A stretch of 64,000 nucleotides of DNA. Source: an uncultured Agromyces sp. Lineage in GTDB: Bacteria > Actinomycetota > Actinomycetes > Actinomycetales > Microbacteriaceae. Below, piece after piece: positions 50,131-58,759 of this stretch. A program made the translations under genes and the position numbers. The notes under the pieces were generated by a model, which was not told the origin of the DNA, ran no database searches, and saw only the letters and a program-made list of their open reading frames with translations. The stretch is from assembly GCA_913053875.1 (NCBI GenBank), contig CAJXGN010000002.1, positions 124,001 through 188,000 on the forward strand, given 5' to 3'. Position 1 is the first letter of the stretch; each line of letters starts with the position of its first letter.

Positions 50131-50661
50131 ATGCACGACGCAGCAGACGCACCACGCACCACGCACGACCAACGAATCGACGAGCCGCCGGGGCTCACCC
50201 GCCGCGCCCTGACGCGGTCGGCCGCCTGGTCGGTGCCCGCGGTCGCCGTCGCCGCAACGGTTCCGGCGGTCGCCGCGTCGGCCGAGGTGCCCGCAGTCGC
50301 GGTCCGGATCCCGTTCTTCAACTGCTCCACCATCCCCGAATTCCATGTGGAGATCTCGACGAACCCGATACCGGTGGGTGCGCAGTTCCTGGTGTCCGTG
50401 ACCACGGACGAGGATCTCGGACTGATCAGTGCCGGCATCCCCGCGCTCGGCATCGACCTGACGTCCGGTCCCGCCACCGTGACCGGCACCGGCGTCGCAT
50501 TCGACGAGACGATCGACCTCTCCGTCACGATGGACCTCGAGGGCAGAGGGACCCTCTTGGTCTCTGTCAGCGCATTGTCCGGAGTGACCTTCACGGGCAC
50601 CACGACGCGCGGCGCGTACCTGCTGAGGCCCGAGAACACGGGGTGGGAATGCTGCTGCTGA
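50131..50661 (+). CDS. Secreted protein with twin-arginine leader, paralogue 1
   Basis: A 176-residue protein. RR at 24-25 (GLTRRALTRSAAW) precedes a hydrophobic stretch and a likely cleavage site after AVAAS-A near residue 51, so Tat export is likely. The mature part is a small beta-rich domain, perhaps Ig-like, ending LSGVTFTGTTT and a terminal CCC. AGGAG is 8 nt before ATG 50131. Nearly identical in DNA over its first approximately 155 bp to the next gene. Function unknown. Confidence 0.78.
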   Translation: MHDAADAPRTTHDQRIDEPPGLTRRALTRSAAWSVPAVAVAATVPAVAASAEVPAVAVRIPFFNCSTIPEFHVEISTNPIPVGAQFLVSVTTDEDLGLISAGIPALGIDLTSGPATVTGTGVAFDETIDLSVTMDLEGRGTLLVSVSALSGVTFTGTTTRGAYLLRPENTGWECCC

Positions 50662-50717
50662 GCGGAGCCGCGTCGAGCGGCGGCCGGGACCGAATGCGAG
50701 AGACCCAGGAGACACGC

Positions 50718-51257
50718 ATGCACGACGCAGCAGACGCACCACGTGACACGCACCACCAACGAATCGACGAGCCGACGGGCCTCACCCGCCGTGCCCTGAC
50801 GCGGTCGGCCGCCTGGTCGGTGCCCGCGATCGCCGTCGCGGCAACCGTGCCCGCGGTCGCTGCATCGGCCGAGCTCCCGACCGTCGAACTCGAGGTGGAG
50901 TTGTACTGCTACGGGAAAGATCTCCAGTACGACGTCAGTACGCTCCAGCCAATCCCGGCCGGCGCGCAGCTCGCGATCTCGGTGACCTCGTCCGTCCCGG
51001 GGAGCCTCGCCGGCCAGATCCACGCGCTTCCCTATGACCCGACCGTTACGCCCGCCATCGTGACCGGCGGCGGCGTGACCTACTCCACGAGGGTCGAAGT
51101 GTGGGTGACGCTGCCCAGCGACACCGACGCGCTGATCACCCTGACAATCACCGCCCTCAGCGGACTCCGCTTGACCGGCACCACGTCGATCAACTCGCGC
51201 ACCCGAACGGACGCATCCGGCGCATACGAATGCGTTGAGCCGAGCCTCTCCACCTGA
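50718..51257 (+). CDS. Secreted protein with twin-arginine leader, paralogue 2
   Basis: A 179-residue tandem paralogue of the gene at 50131. The first approximately 52 residues (leader with RR and VPAVAASAE) are almost the same, while the mature part has diverged to a few shared positions (PAGAQLAISV and LSGLRLTGTTS). Two cysteines (YCYG and YECVEP) could pair. Same AGGAG-8 nt-ATG arrangement. The function is unknown; the pattern suggests a recent duplication with the mature domain free to vary or replaced. Confidence 0.78.
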   Translation: MHDAADAPRDTHHQRIDEPTGLTRRALTRSAAWSVPAIAVAATVPAVAASAELPTVELEVELYCYGKDLQYDVSTLQPIPAGAQLAISVTSSVPGSLAGQIHALPYDPTVTPAIVTGGGVTYSTRVEVWVTLPSDTDALITLTITALSGLRLTGTTSINSRTRTDASGAYECVEPSLST

Positions 51258-51361
51258 CGCGGCGTCAGCTCGCGGTCGCCGTGCGGTCGCGACCGCGGTG
51301 TCGCCCGTCGCCGCTACCGTGAGGGTGTCGGGCCGCCCGAGCCCGGCAGGCGAGGAGCGGC

Positions 51362-54300
51362 ATGTTCGTACGAGACGGCCGGGTCGTCACGAGCGCCAGC
51401 GATCTCAAGAAGGCGTCGGAGTGCGAGTTCGCGTTCCTGCGCGCGCTCGACGCGAAGCTCGGCCGCTGTGAACCGGTGCCCGACCCCGAGGACGCCATGC
51501 TCGAGCGCTCGGCGCGCCTCGGCGACGTGCACGAGGAGGAGCTGCTCGCCCAGTACGTCGACCGGTTCGGCGACGGCGTCGCCCAGATCGCCCGACCCGA
51601 CACGCGTGACGCCGACGAGGTGCAGGCGGCGGTTGATGCCACGAACGCCGCGTTCGCGCGCGGCGCCGACGTGGTGTTCCAGGCGACGTTCGCGACCGAC
51701 GAGTTCGTCGGCTTCGCCGACTTCATCGTGCGCGGCGACGACGGCCGCTACCTCGTGCAGGACGCGAAGCTGGCCCGCCGCGCCAAGGTCACCGCGCTGC
51801 TCCAGCTCGCCGCCTACGCCGAGCAGCTCGACCGCATCGGCGTGCCGCGCGCCGACACCGCCGAGCTCCTGCTCGGCGACGGCACGGTCTCGAGCCACCG
51901 CATCGACGACCTCATGCCCGCCTACCGGCTGCGCCTCGCGCGCCTGCGCCAGGTGATCGACGAGCGCCTCGCCGACACCGTTCCGGTCGCGTGGGGCGAC
52001 GAGCGGTACGCGCTCGACGGCCGCTGCCCGACGTGCGACCTCGAGGTGCAGGCGCACCGCGACGTGCTGCTCGTCGCGGGCATGCGCGTCGGGCAGCGCG
52101 CGCGCCTCCAAGCGGCGGGCATCCGCACCATCGACGACCTGGCCGCCTCGCACGGCGAGGTCGAGGGCATCGGGCCGTCGGTGCTCGACGGGCTGCGCGA
52201 GCAGGCGCGGCTGCAGCTCGAGGCCGAGGCGGATGCCCCTGAGCCGGCGAGCAGCGGGTCGGACGCCGGCTCCGAGGCATCCGTGCCCGACGGCGCAGCC
52301 CCGCCCGCGCCGCCGCCGTTCCACGTGCGCGACGCCGGCGCGCTCGCCGCGATCCCCGAGCCCGACCCGGGCGACCTCTTCTTCGACTTCGAGGGCGACC
52401 CGCTCTACGCCGAGGGCGAGGGCTCGTGGTGGGGCATCGACTACCTGTTCGGCATGGTCGACGTCGACGAGGAGTTCACGCCCATCTGGGCACACACCTT
52501 CGCCGAGGAGCGCCGGGCGCTCGAGGCGTTCCTCGCGCTCGTGGCCGAGCGCCGGCGCCGATACCCCGGCCTGCACATCTACCACTACGCGAGCTACGAG
52601 CGCACGCACCTGCTCAACATGGCCGCACGCCACGGCGTCGGCGAGCGCGAGATCGACCAGCTGCTGCGCGAGGGCGTGTTCGTCGACCTCTACCCGGTCG
52701 TGAAGCGCGGCGTGCGCGTCGGCAGCCGCTCGTACTCGATCAAGAAGCTCGAGCCGCTGTACATGGGCGACGAACTGCGCGAGGCCGAGGTGAAGTCGGG
52801 CGGCGACTCGATCCTCGAGTACGTGCGGGCGCGCGAACTGCTCGCGAACGGCGATGCCGACGCCGCGCAGATCGTGCTCGACGACCTCGCCGACTACAAC
52901 CGCTACGACTGCGTCTCGACCCTGCGCCTGCGCGACTGGCTGCTCGAGCGCGCCCGCGAGGAGGGCGTCACGCCCGCACCGATGCCCGACGCGACCGAGG
53001 CCACCGTCGAGGCGTCGCCGCTGGCCGCGGAGCTGCTCGCCCGAGCCGGCGACCCGCTCGCGCGCGACCGCGATCCCGAGCGCACCGCCCTCGCGCTCGC
53101 CGCGGCCGCGATCGACTACCACGAACGCGAGCAGAAGAGCTTCTGGTGGGCGCACTTCTTCCGCCTCGAGCAGCCGGTCGAGGAGTGGGAGGACACGCGC
53201 GACGTGCTCGTGGTCGAGCCCGCCGCCTCCGTGGTGCTGCGCGACTGGTTCATGGAGGACGACTCGCGTCAGCGCAAGCCCCGCCGCCACGTGCTGCTGC
53301 GCGGGCGCATCGCGCCGGGCAGCCGGTTCTCGACCGGTGCGAAGCCGTTCGCCCTCTACGAGCCGCCTGCGCCGTTCGGACTGCCCGGCGCGCGCCCCAC
53401 CGCGCGCGTGACGCTCGGCGTCTCCGTGCTCGAGGTGCGCGACGACGGCGTGGTGATCGAGGAGATCCTGCGCGACGACGCCGAGCCGTGGCGCGAGCTG
53501 CCGACCGCGCTCGCGCCGAGCGCTCCGCCCAACGCGGGCGCGCAGAAGGGCGCGATCGCCGAGTGGGCGCACGACCTCGTGCGCACGTTGCCCGACTGGC
53601 CGCGCAACCCCGCGGCCGACGTGCTGCGCCGTATGCCGCCGCGCACGAGGAGCGGGGCGCTGCCGACCGGCGCCGACCCCGTGGCATCCGTCACCGATGC
53701 GCTGCTCGACCTCGACGACTCGTACCTCGCCGTGCAGGGGCCGCCCGGCACGGGCAAGACCTTCGTGGGCTCGCACGTCATCGCCCGCCTCGTCGCCGAG
53801 CACCGCTGGCGCATCGGCGTCGTCGCGCAGTCGCACGCGGTCGTCGAGCACCTGCTCGGGCGCATCGTCGAGGCGGGGCTCGACGCCGACCTGGTCGCCA
53901 AGGCACCAAAGGACCCGGATGCCCCTGAGCCGCCGTTCACCCCGATCGCGAAGAACGGCGTCGGTGAGTACACGCGGGCGCACGAGGCATCCGGCTACGT
54001 CGTCGGCGGCACCGCCTGGGACTTCGCCAACCTCGGCCGGTTCGGCCGTCGCAGCCTCGACCTGCTCGTCATCGACGAGGCCGGCCAGTTCTCGCTCGCC
54101 TCGACGATCGCGGTCGGCGTGGCTGCCCGCAACCTGCTGCTGCTCGGCGACCCGCAGCAGCTGCCGCAGGTGAGCCAGGGCATCCACCCCGAACCGGTCG
54201 ACGGGTCCGCGCTCGGCTGGGTCGCCGACGGGCACGACGTGCTGCCGCCCGAGTTCGGCGTCTTCCTCGCCGAGAGCAGGCGGATGCACCCGGCGGTCGC

Positions 54301-54925
54301 CGAGCCCGTGTCGGTGCTGTCGTACGAGGGGGCGCTGCACTCGCACGCATCGGCCGGGACGCGTGCGATCGAGGGCGTCGCGCCCGGGCTGCATCCGGTG
54401 CCGCTCGTGCACCACGGCAACGCGACCGAGTCGCCGCAGGAGGCGGCCGAGGTCGTGCAGCTCGTCAGCTCCCTGTTGGGGCGCGACTTCACCGACGGCG
54501 CCGCCGACGGCACCTCCACGCGCCCCCTTGCGCAGTCCGACCTCATCGTGGTCACGCCGTACAACGCGCAGCTCGCACTCGTGCGCGAGTCGCTCGACGC
54601 CGCCGGATTCCCCGACGTGCCGGTCGGCACGGTCGACAAGTTCCAAGGCCAGGAGGCCGCGGTCGCGATCGTGTCGCTCGCCGCGTCGAGCGCAGCGGAG
54701 GTGCCGCGCGGCATCGACTTCCTGCTGCTGAAGAACCGTCTGAACGTCGCCGTGTCGCGAGCGAAGGTCGCCGCGTACCTCGTCTACTCGCCGGGGCTGC
54801 TCGACTACCTGCCGTACACGCCCGATGGGCTCGCGCAGCTCAGCGGGTTCATCCGCCTCGTCGGGCGCGAACCCGCGCCTGTGGAAGCTGGGAATACCTC
54901 GCAGCTCGCCGACGTAGTCTCCTGA
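51362..54925 (+). CDS. TM0106-type RecB-like nuclease fused to SF1 helicase
   Basis: A 1187-residue protein. Residues 1-215: Cas4/RecB-like nuclease with GFADFIV and QDAKLA (D-x-K, about 134-136), C21 and CPTC near 222 that may hold an Fe-S cluster. Residues about 240-290: helix-hairpin-helix. Residues about 335-540: RNase H-like exonuclease domain starting FDFEGDPLY (DEDD type). Residues about 760-1180: DNA2/SF1 helicase with Walker A GPPGTGKT (793-800), Walker B VIDEAGQ (about 903), GDPQQLPQ and VDKFQGQEA. Likely DNA repair or nucleic-acid processing. GCGAGGAG is 5 nt before ATG 51362. Confidence 0.9.
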   Translation: MFVRDGRVVTSASDLKKASECEFAFLRALDAKLGRCEPVPDPEDAMLERSARLGDVHEEELLAQYVDRFGDGVAQIARPDTRDADEVQAAVDATNAAFARGADVVFQATFATDEFVGFADFIVRGDDGRYLVQDAKLARRAKVTALLQLAAYAEQLDRIGVPRADTAELLLGDGTVSSHRIDDLMPAYRLRLARLRQVIDERLADTVPVAWGDERYALDGRCPTCDLEVQAHRDVLLVAGMRVGQRARLQAAGIRTIDDLAASHGEVEGIGPSVLDGLREQARLQLEAEADAPEPASSGSDAGSEASVPDGAAPPAPPPFHVRDAGALAAIPEPDPGDLFFDFEGDPLYAEGEGSWWGIDYLFGMVDVDEEFTPIWAHTFAEERRALEAFLALVAERRRRYPGLHIYHYASYERTHLLNMAARHGVGEREIDQLLREGVFVDLYPVVKRGVRVGSRSYSIKKLEPLYMGDELREAEVKSGGDSILEYVRARELLANGDADAAQIVLDDLADYNRYDCVSTLRLRDWLLERAREEGVTPAPMPDATEATVEASPLAAELLARAGDPLARDRDPERTALALAAAAIDYHEREQKSFWWAHFFRLEQPVEEWEDTRDVLVVEPAASVVLRDWFMEDDSRQRKPRRHVLLRGRIAPGSRFSTGAKPFALYEPPAPFGLPGARPTARVTLGVSVLEVRDDGVVIEEILRDDAEPWRELPTALAPSAPPNAGAQKGAIAEWAHDLVRTLPDWPRNPAADVLRRMPPRTRSGALPTGADPVASVTDALLDLDDSYLAVQGPPGTGKTFVGSHVIARLVAEHRWRIGVVAQSHAVVEHLLGRIVEAGLDADLVAKAPKDPDAPEPPFTPIAKNGVGEYTRAHEASGYVVGGTAWDFANLGRFGRRSLDLLVIDEAGQFSLASTIAVGVAARNLLLLGDPQQLPQVSQGIHPEPVDGSALGWVADGHDVLPPEFGVFLAESRRMHPAVAEPVSVLSYEGALHSHASAGTRAIEGVAPGLHPVPLVHHGNATESPQEAAEVVQLVSSLLGRDFTDGAADGTSTRPLAQSDLIVVTPYNAQLALVRESLDAAGFPDVPVGTVDKFQGQEAAVAIVSLAASSAAEVPRGIDFLLLKNRLNVAVSRAKVAAYLVYSPGLLDYLPYTPDGLAQLSGFIRLVGREPAPVEAGNTSQLADVVS

Positions 54926-54926
54926 T

Positions 54927-55208
54927 GTGACTTCCCCTGCACCACAGCTCACCCCTGCCCGCGTGACCATGTACGGCGCCGAATGGTGCGGCGACTGCCG
55001 CCGCTCGAAGGCGCTGCTCGACCGTCTCGACGTCGACTACGACTACGTCGACCTCGAGGAGGAGTTCGACGGCGCCGAGCGCGCCAAGGCGATCAGCGGC
55101 CGCACCAGCATCCCCGTCATCGTGTTCCCCGACGGCACGCACGTCGTCGAGCCGACCGACGCGGAGCTCGAGGCGAAGCTCGCGCTCGACGAGGCACCCG
55201 CGGCGTAG
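54927..55208 (+). CDS. Glutaredoxin-family protein (mycoredoxin-like)
   Basis: A 93-residue thioredoxin-fold protein starting at GTG 54927, one base after the helicase stop. The active site is CGDC (residues 21-24) and the cis-Pro loop is TSIPVIVF. The WCGDCRR motif and length match mycoredoxin or NrdH-like actinobacterial proteins, which reduce mycothiol mixed disulfides. Co-translation with a nuclease-helicase that may carry an Fe-S cluster is notable. Confidence 0.9.
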   Translation: MTSPAPQLTPARVTMYGAEWCGDCRRSKALLDRLDVDYDYVDLEEEFDGAERAKAISGRTSIPVIVFPDGTHVVEPTDAELEAKLALDEAPAA

Positions 55209-55229
55209 CCGGCCAGGCCCCGACCGGGG

Positions 55230-56225
55230 TCAGGCGAGCGCGGGGATGACCTCGCGCTCGAACAGTTCCAGCCCCGAGCGGTCGTACGCCGCCTCGGGGA
55301 AGTAGTGGATCGAGTACCCCAGGCCGCGATCGCGCATGTCCTGCAGGCGCTCGATCATCTGCTCGACCGTTCCGGTGCCGAACGCGTTCTCGCCGCGGTA
55401 CCCGGCCATGTACCGCTCGACCGCGTCGGCCGGCATCGCCGACGCCGCACGCGCCTCGATCGCGGCGAGCCGCTCGGCGACCTCCGCCTCGGTCTCGCCG
55501 ATGACGGTGTTGTAGTTCGTGCTGCGCACGATCTGGTCGAAGTCGGTGCCGACCGCCTCGGCGTGCCCGCGCAGCAGGTCGCTGCGCCGGCTGAAGTCGT
55601 CGGGCACGCCGTTGCCGAAGTTCGTGTACTGCGCGTAGCGCGCCGCGATGCGGAGCGTCACCTGCTCGCCGCCGCCCGCGATCCACAGCGGGATGCCGCC
55701 GTCCTGCAACGGCTGCGGATGCACCAGGGCGCCCGAGACCCGGTAGTACTCGCCGTCGAGGCTGGCCTCGCCCGTCGCCCACGCCTGTCGCATGAGCTCG
55801 ACGCCCTCGCGGAGCATCCGGAGCCGATCGCGCACCGGCGGGAACCCGTACCCGTACGCCTCCCACTCGTGCTCGTACCAGCCGGCGCCGATGCCCATCT
55901 CGACGCGGCCGCCCGAGACGATGTCGACCGTGGCGGCGACCTTCGCGAGGTACACCGGGTTGCGGTACCCCATGCAGGTGCACATCTGGCCCAGCCGCAC
56001 CCGCTCCGTGACCGCGGCGAACGCCGACATGAGCGACCACGCCTCGTGCGTGGCCTCCGTGCTCGGTACCGGCACGGTGTGGAAGTGGTCGTAGACCCAG
56101 ATCGACTCCCACGCGCCGCCGTCGGCGTAGGCGGCGAGGTTGCGCATCACCCGCCACTGCTCGGCCGGCTCGATGCCGACCAGATCGTGCCGCCAGCCCT
56201 GAGGTACGAACATCCCGAATCGCAT
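55230..56225 (-). CDS. LLM-class F420-dependent oxidoreductase
   Basis: A 331-residue luciferase-like protein. MRFGMFVPQGW at the start, YDHFHTVPVP, VDIVSGGRVEMGIGAGWYEHEWEAYGY and PLWIAGGG are typical of actinobacterial F420-dependent members (TIGR03560-like). The reaction is unknown. Start ATG 56225 lies 6 nt after TAGGCT. Single gene, convergent with the glutaredoxin. Confidence 0.88.
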   Translation of the reverse strand: MRFGMFVPQGWRHDLVGIEPAEQWRVMRNLAAYADGGAWESIWVYDHFHTVPVPSTEATHEAWSLMSAFAAVTERVRLGQMCTCMGYRNPVYLAKVAATVDIVSGGRVEMGIGAGWYEHEWEAYGYGFPPVRDRLRMLREGVELMRQAWATGEASLDGEYYRVSGALVHPQPLQDGGIPLWIAGGGEQVTLRIAARYAQYTNFGNGVPDDFSRRSDLLRGHAEAVGTDFDQIVRSTNYNTVIGETEAEVAERLAAIEARAASAMPADAVERYMAGYRGENAFGTGTVEQMIERLQDMRDRGLGYSIHYFPEAAYDRSGLELFEREVIPALA

Positions 56226-56231
56226 GGGTCG

Positions 56232-56237
56232 AGCCTA
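56232..56237 (-). promoter_or_regulatory. -10 hexamer TAGGCT of the F420-type oxidoreductase gene
   Basis: Minus-strand TAGGCT at 56237-56232, 6 nt before ATG 56225. Confidence 0.5.
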
Positions 56238-56312
56238 CGCACGCCCGAGCCGCTCGGGCCCCGCCCGGCAAGGTCGGGGAATGCACTGATGCGTTTCACC
56301 CGGAGCGGGCCA

Positions 56313-56318
56313 TAGCGT
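56313..56318 (+). promoter_or_regulatory. -10 hexamer TAGCGT of the 132-residue protein gene
   Basis: TAGCGT, 7 nt before ATG 56326. This is the third TAGCGT placed this way in the window. Confidence 0.5.
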
Positions 56319-56325
56319 CCCCTGC

Positions 56326-56724
56326 ATGGTCGTCTTCCGGAAGCGCTGTACCTACGACGCAGCCGACTTCGCCGCGTCCGCCGTGTACACCGGGGAGCGC
56401 CGCCTCGTGCACGTGACGGGGTCGGGCGTGTGCCCGACCGACGGCTGGACGCTGGAACTCGCCGCCGAGCCCGGACGTTCGGAGGCGACCGGCTCCCTCG
56501 CGGTCGCGCTCCGCGAGGTTCCCGCCGACCGCTCGCGGGTGCGCGTGCTCACCCGCGTGTGCGTCGACGACTGGTTCGAGTCGCCCCGCGCCACCGAGGT
56601 GCTCGTGCACACCCCGGCCGGCGACCTGCGCATCCCGATCGCGGAGCCGCACCCCGACCGGCTCCGCCCCGCCGAGCTCGACCAGGAGCCGGTGTTCCAG
56701 CTCCTGTCCGAGCCCACCGCCTAG
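56326..56724 (+). CDS. Uncharacterised 132-residue protein
   Basis: A 132-residue cytoplasmic protein that I do not recognise. It begins MVVFRKRCTYDAADF, has a beta-rich pattern (LVHVTGSGVCPTDGWTLEL, VRVLTRVCVDDWF, EVLVHTPAGDLRIPI) and three cysteines. Codon use matches the neighbours. The start is supported by the -10 element 7 nt upstream. It is followed at 10 bp by the first copy of a 126-bp repeat. Confidence 0.7.
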   Translation: MVVFRKRCTYDAADFAASAVYTGERRLVHVTGSGVCPTDGWTLELAAEPGRSEATGSLAVALREVPADRSRVRVLTRVCVDDWFESPRATEVLVHTPAGDLRIPIAEPHPDRLRPAELDQEPVFQLLSEPTA

Positions 56725-56734
56725 ACCGCGTCAC

Positions 56735-56860
56735 TTTTCAGGACGCGACCAGGCGCCGGCGCCGCAATCCCCCGTCTCCTGCCTCGCCCGCACAACCATC
56801 GTGCGCAGCAGGCACCGTGGCGCAACGATCCGCCGGAGCGCCCTCCCGGCGTCCTGAAAA
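56735..56860. repeat. 126-bp terminal-inverted-repeat element, copy 1
   Basis: TTTTCAGGACGC (56735-56746) and GCGTCCTGAAAA (56849-56860) are perfect 12-bp terminal inverted repeats. The interior is G+C-rich with further self-complementary stretches (GGCGCCGGCGCC) and no coding potential. It has the same length as the copy at 58020-58145 and aligns with it in the same orientation, best in the right half (GTGCGCAGCAGGC against GTGCGCCGCAGGC). Confidence 0.82.
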
Positions 56861-56958
56861 CTGCCCCTACGGGTCAGGCGATCACGTGGGTCGGGCGCAC
56901 GCACCCGCACGACCCCCGCCCCGGAATACCCGTCGCCCCGACCACGTTGGCCCGTGCG

Positions 56959-58014
56959 ATGACCGCACCGCTGCACCTCTCCGTACTCGACCTCGTTCCG
57001 GTGCGCTCCGGCCAGACCAGCGCGCAGGCCGTCGCCGCCTCGATGCGGCTGGCGACGCTCGCCGACGGGCTCGGGTTCACCCGCTACTGGTTCGCCGAGC
57101 ACCACAACATGCCGGCCGTCGCGTCGACGACGCCGCCGGTGCTCATCGCCGCCGCTGCGGCGCGCACCCAGCGCATCCGCGTCGGGTCGGGCGGGGTCAT
57201 GCTGCCGAACCACTCGCCGCTCGTCGTCGCCGAGCAGTTCGCCGCGCTCGAGGCGCTCGCGCCCGGGCGCATCGACCTGGGCCTCGGCCGTGCGCCGGGC
57301 AGCGACGGCGTCATCACGCAGCTGCTGCGCATGTCGGGCACGACGAGCGATGTCGACCGGTTCGGCGACCACGTGGCCGACATCGCGGCGCTCGTGCAGC
57401 CCGACGGCGCGACGCTTCGCCTCACGAGCGGGCGCGAGTACGCGGTGCACGCGACCCCCGGGGCATCCGGCACCCCCACGATCTGGCTGCTGGGCTCGAG
57501 CGACTTCTCGGCGCGTCTCGCGGCCGAGCTGGGGCTGCCCTACGTGTTCGCGTACCACTTCTCGGGCGAGGGCATCGAGCGCGCGCTGGAGCTGTACCGC
57601 ACGGGCTACCGGCCGAGCGAGGCGCACCCCGAGCCGCGCACGTTCCTCACGCTGAACGCTTCGGTCGCCGAGACGCATGACGAGGCCCACGCCCGGGCGC
57701 TGCCGCAGCTGCGGGGCATGGCGCGCATCCAGACCGGCCGGCCGCTGCAGGCGCTCGAGACCGTCGACGAGGCCGCAGCCGCGACGCCCGACCAGGCGAC
57801 CGCGCAGGTCGTCGCCGCGATGGAGCGCCGCTGGGTGATCGGTGCGGCGACCGACGCCGCGGCCGAGGTGCGGCGCCTGGCCGAACGGTACGACGTCGAC
57901 GAGGTGATGGTCTCGCCGGTCGCGGGCGCGTACGCGCACGAGGGGGCGGATGCCTCCCCGGGACGCGAGGTCACCCTCGAGCTGCTCGCGCGCGAACTCC
58001 TCGCGTCCAGGTGA
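56959..58014 (+). CDS. LLM-class flavin-dependent oxidoreductase (MsnO8-like)
   Basis: A 351-residue luciferase-like protein starting at ATG 56959. LSVLDLVPVRSGQTSAQA, FTRYWFAEHHNMPAVASTTP, RIRVGSGGVMLPNHSPLVVAEQF and GRIDLGLGRAPGSD are hallmarks of the MsnO8 group. Substrate unknown. It lies alone between two copies of the 126-bp element; copy 2 begins 5 bp after the stop. Codon use is like the neighbours, so there is no base-composition sign of recent transfer. Confidence 0.9.
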   Translation: MTAPLHLSVLDLVPVRSGQTSAQAVAASMRLATLADGLGFTRYWFAEHHNMPAVASTTPPVLIAAAAARTQRIRVGSGGVMLPNHSPLVVAEQFAALEALAPGRIDLGLGRAPGSDGVITQLLRMSGTTSDVDRFGDHVADIAALVQPDGATLRLTSGREYAVHATPGASGTPTIWLLGSSDFSARLAAELGLPYVFAYHFSGEGIERALELYRTGYRPSEAHPEPRTFLTLNASVAETHDEAHARALPQLRGMARIQTGRPLQALETVDEAAAATPDQATAQVVAAMERRWVIGAATDAAAEVRRLAERYDVDEVMVSPVAGAYAHEGADASPGREVTLELLARELLASR

Positions 58015-58019
58015 GGCAC

Positions 58020-58145
58020 TTTTCAGGAAGCGCCTCCGGCCCGGCGGCGCGGCGTTGCGTGGGCCGGTCGGCCACGCAGCATCCGTGCGCCGCAGGCTCT
58101 GCCGACGCAGCATCAGGCCACCGGCGCCGCCCGGCTTCCTGAAAA
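58020..58145. repeat. 126-bp terminal-inverted-repeat element, copy 2
   Basis: TTTTCAGGAAGC (58020-58031) and GCTTCCTGAAAA (58134-58145) are perfect 12-bp terminal repeats. Relative to copy 1 the tenth position changes from C to A and its partner from G to T, keeping the pair. It begins 5 bp after the stop of the oxidoreductase gene and has no coding potential. Confidence 0.82.
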
Positions 58146-58216
58146 GCGCCCGTAACCCGGGGCGGAGGCTGGGCAAGTACGATCGAAGCCAGGCGAGCGA
58201 GGCGAGGGGATCGCGG

Positions 58217-58687
58217 ATGCGACGTGCACGAGGGAGCCGCCACCGGGTCGGAAGGCCGGTCACGGCCGCACTGGGAGCGCTCGCGCTCGTGGTGGTGCTG
58301 ACCGCGTGCGACCCGCACTCGGTCGCCGTGCGCACCTACGACGGCCCCGTCGAGGACGGCATCTCGACGCCCGCCCCCTCCGATGCGCCGGCCGGCCAGT
58401 TCGAGCCGGGCGTCGCCTGGGTCGACGACGGCGACCGCATCGCGCTGACCATCCCGGGCAGCTCGTCGTGCCCGTACGTGCCGACCGACATCAGCGCACC
58501 CGAGCCGTCGCAGATCGCGATCGACGTCGTGCGCACCGGCGGCGACACGTGCACGGCAGACCTGGGGCTCCGCACGCACGAGATCCCGACGCCGCGCGGC
58601 GTCGCGAAGGGCGCACCCGTGCAGGTCGAGGTCGCGGGCATCGGCGACTTCGTGCTGCCGCCCATCGGGCCGAGCACGACCGGCTGA
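58217..58687 (+). CDS. Small lipoprotein
   Basis: A 156-residue protein with a basic N terminus, a hydrophobic stretch and lipobox LTAC (C31). The mature domain is beta-rich with a probable disulfide between SSCPY and DTCTA. Function unknown; exported and anchored to the outer face of the membrane. The start ATG 58217 is 8 nt after GAGGGGA. Confidence 0.82.
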   Translation: MRRARGSRHRVGRPVTAALGALALVVVLTACDPHSVAVRTYDGPVEDGISTPAPSDAPAGQFEPGVAWVDDGDRIALTIPGSSSCPYVPTDISAPEPSQIAIDVVRTGGDTCTADLGLRTHEIPTPRGVAKGAPVQVEVAGIGDFVLPPIGPSTTG

Positions 58688-58702
58688 CCCCGGAACGACG
58701 AC

Positions 58703-58737
58703 GAGGGCCCGGCGACCACTCGGGTCTCCGGGCCCTC
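58703..58737. terminator. Bidirectional terminator between lipoprotein and hexapeptide genes
   Basis: GAGGGCCCGG (58703-58712) and CCGGGCCCTC (58728-58737), a perfect 10-bp stem with a 15-nt loop, lie in the 72-bp gap between two convergent genes. Confidence 0.75.
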
Positions 58738-58759
58738 GATCAGGCTCGAGTCGCGACGC

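Noticed and set aside
51314..54970. A minus-strand frame of 1218 codons opposite the nuclease-helicase
   Set aside because: The plus strand carries ordered nuclease, exonuclease and helicase motifs; the antisense translation has none.
56735..58145. Composite transposon formed by the two 126-bp elements
   Set aside because: No transposase is encoded, the enclosed gene has native codon use, and no target-site duplication is evident at the outer ends.
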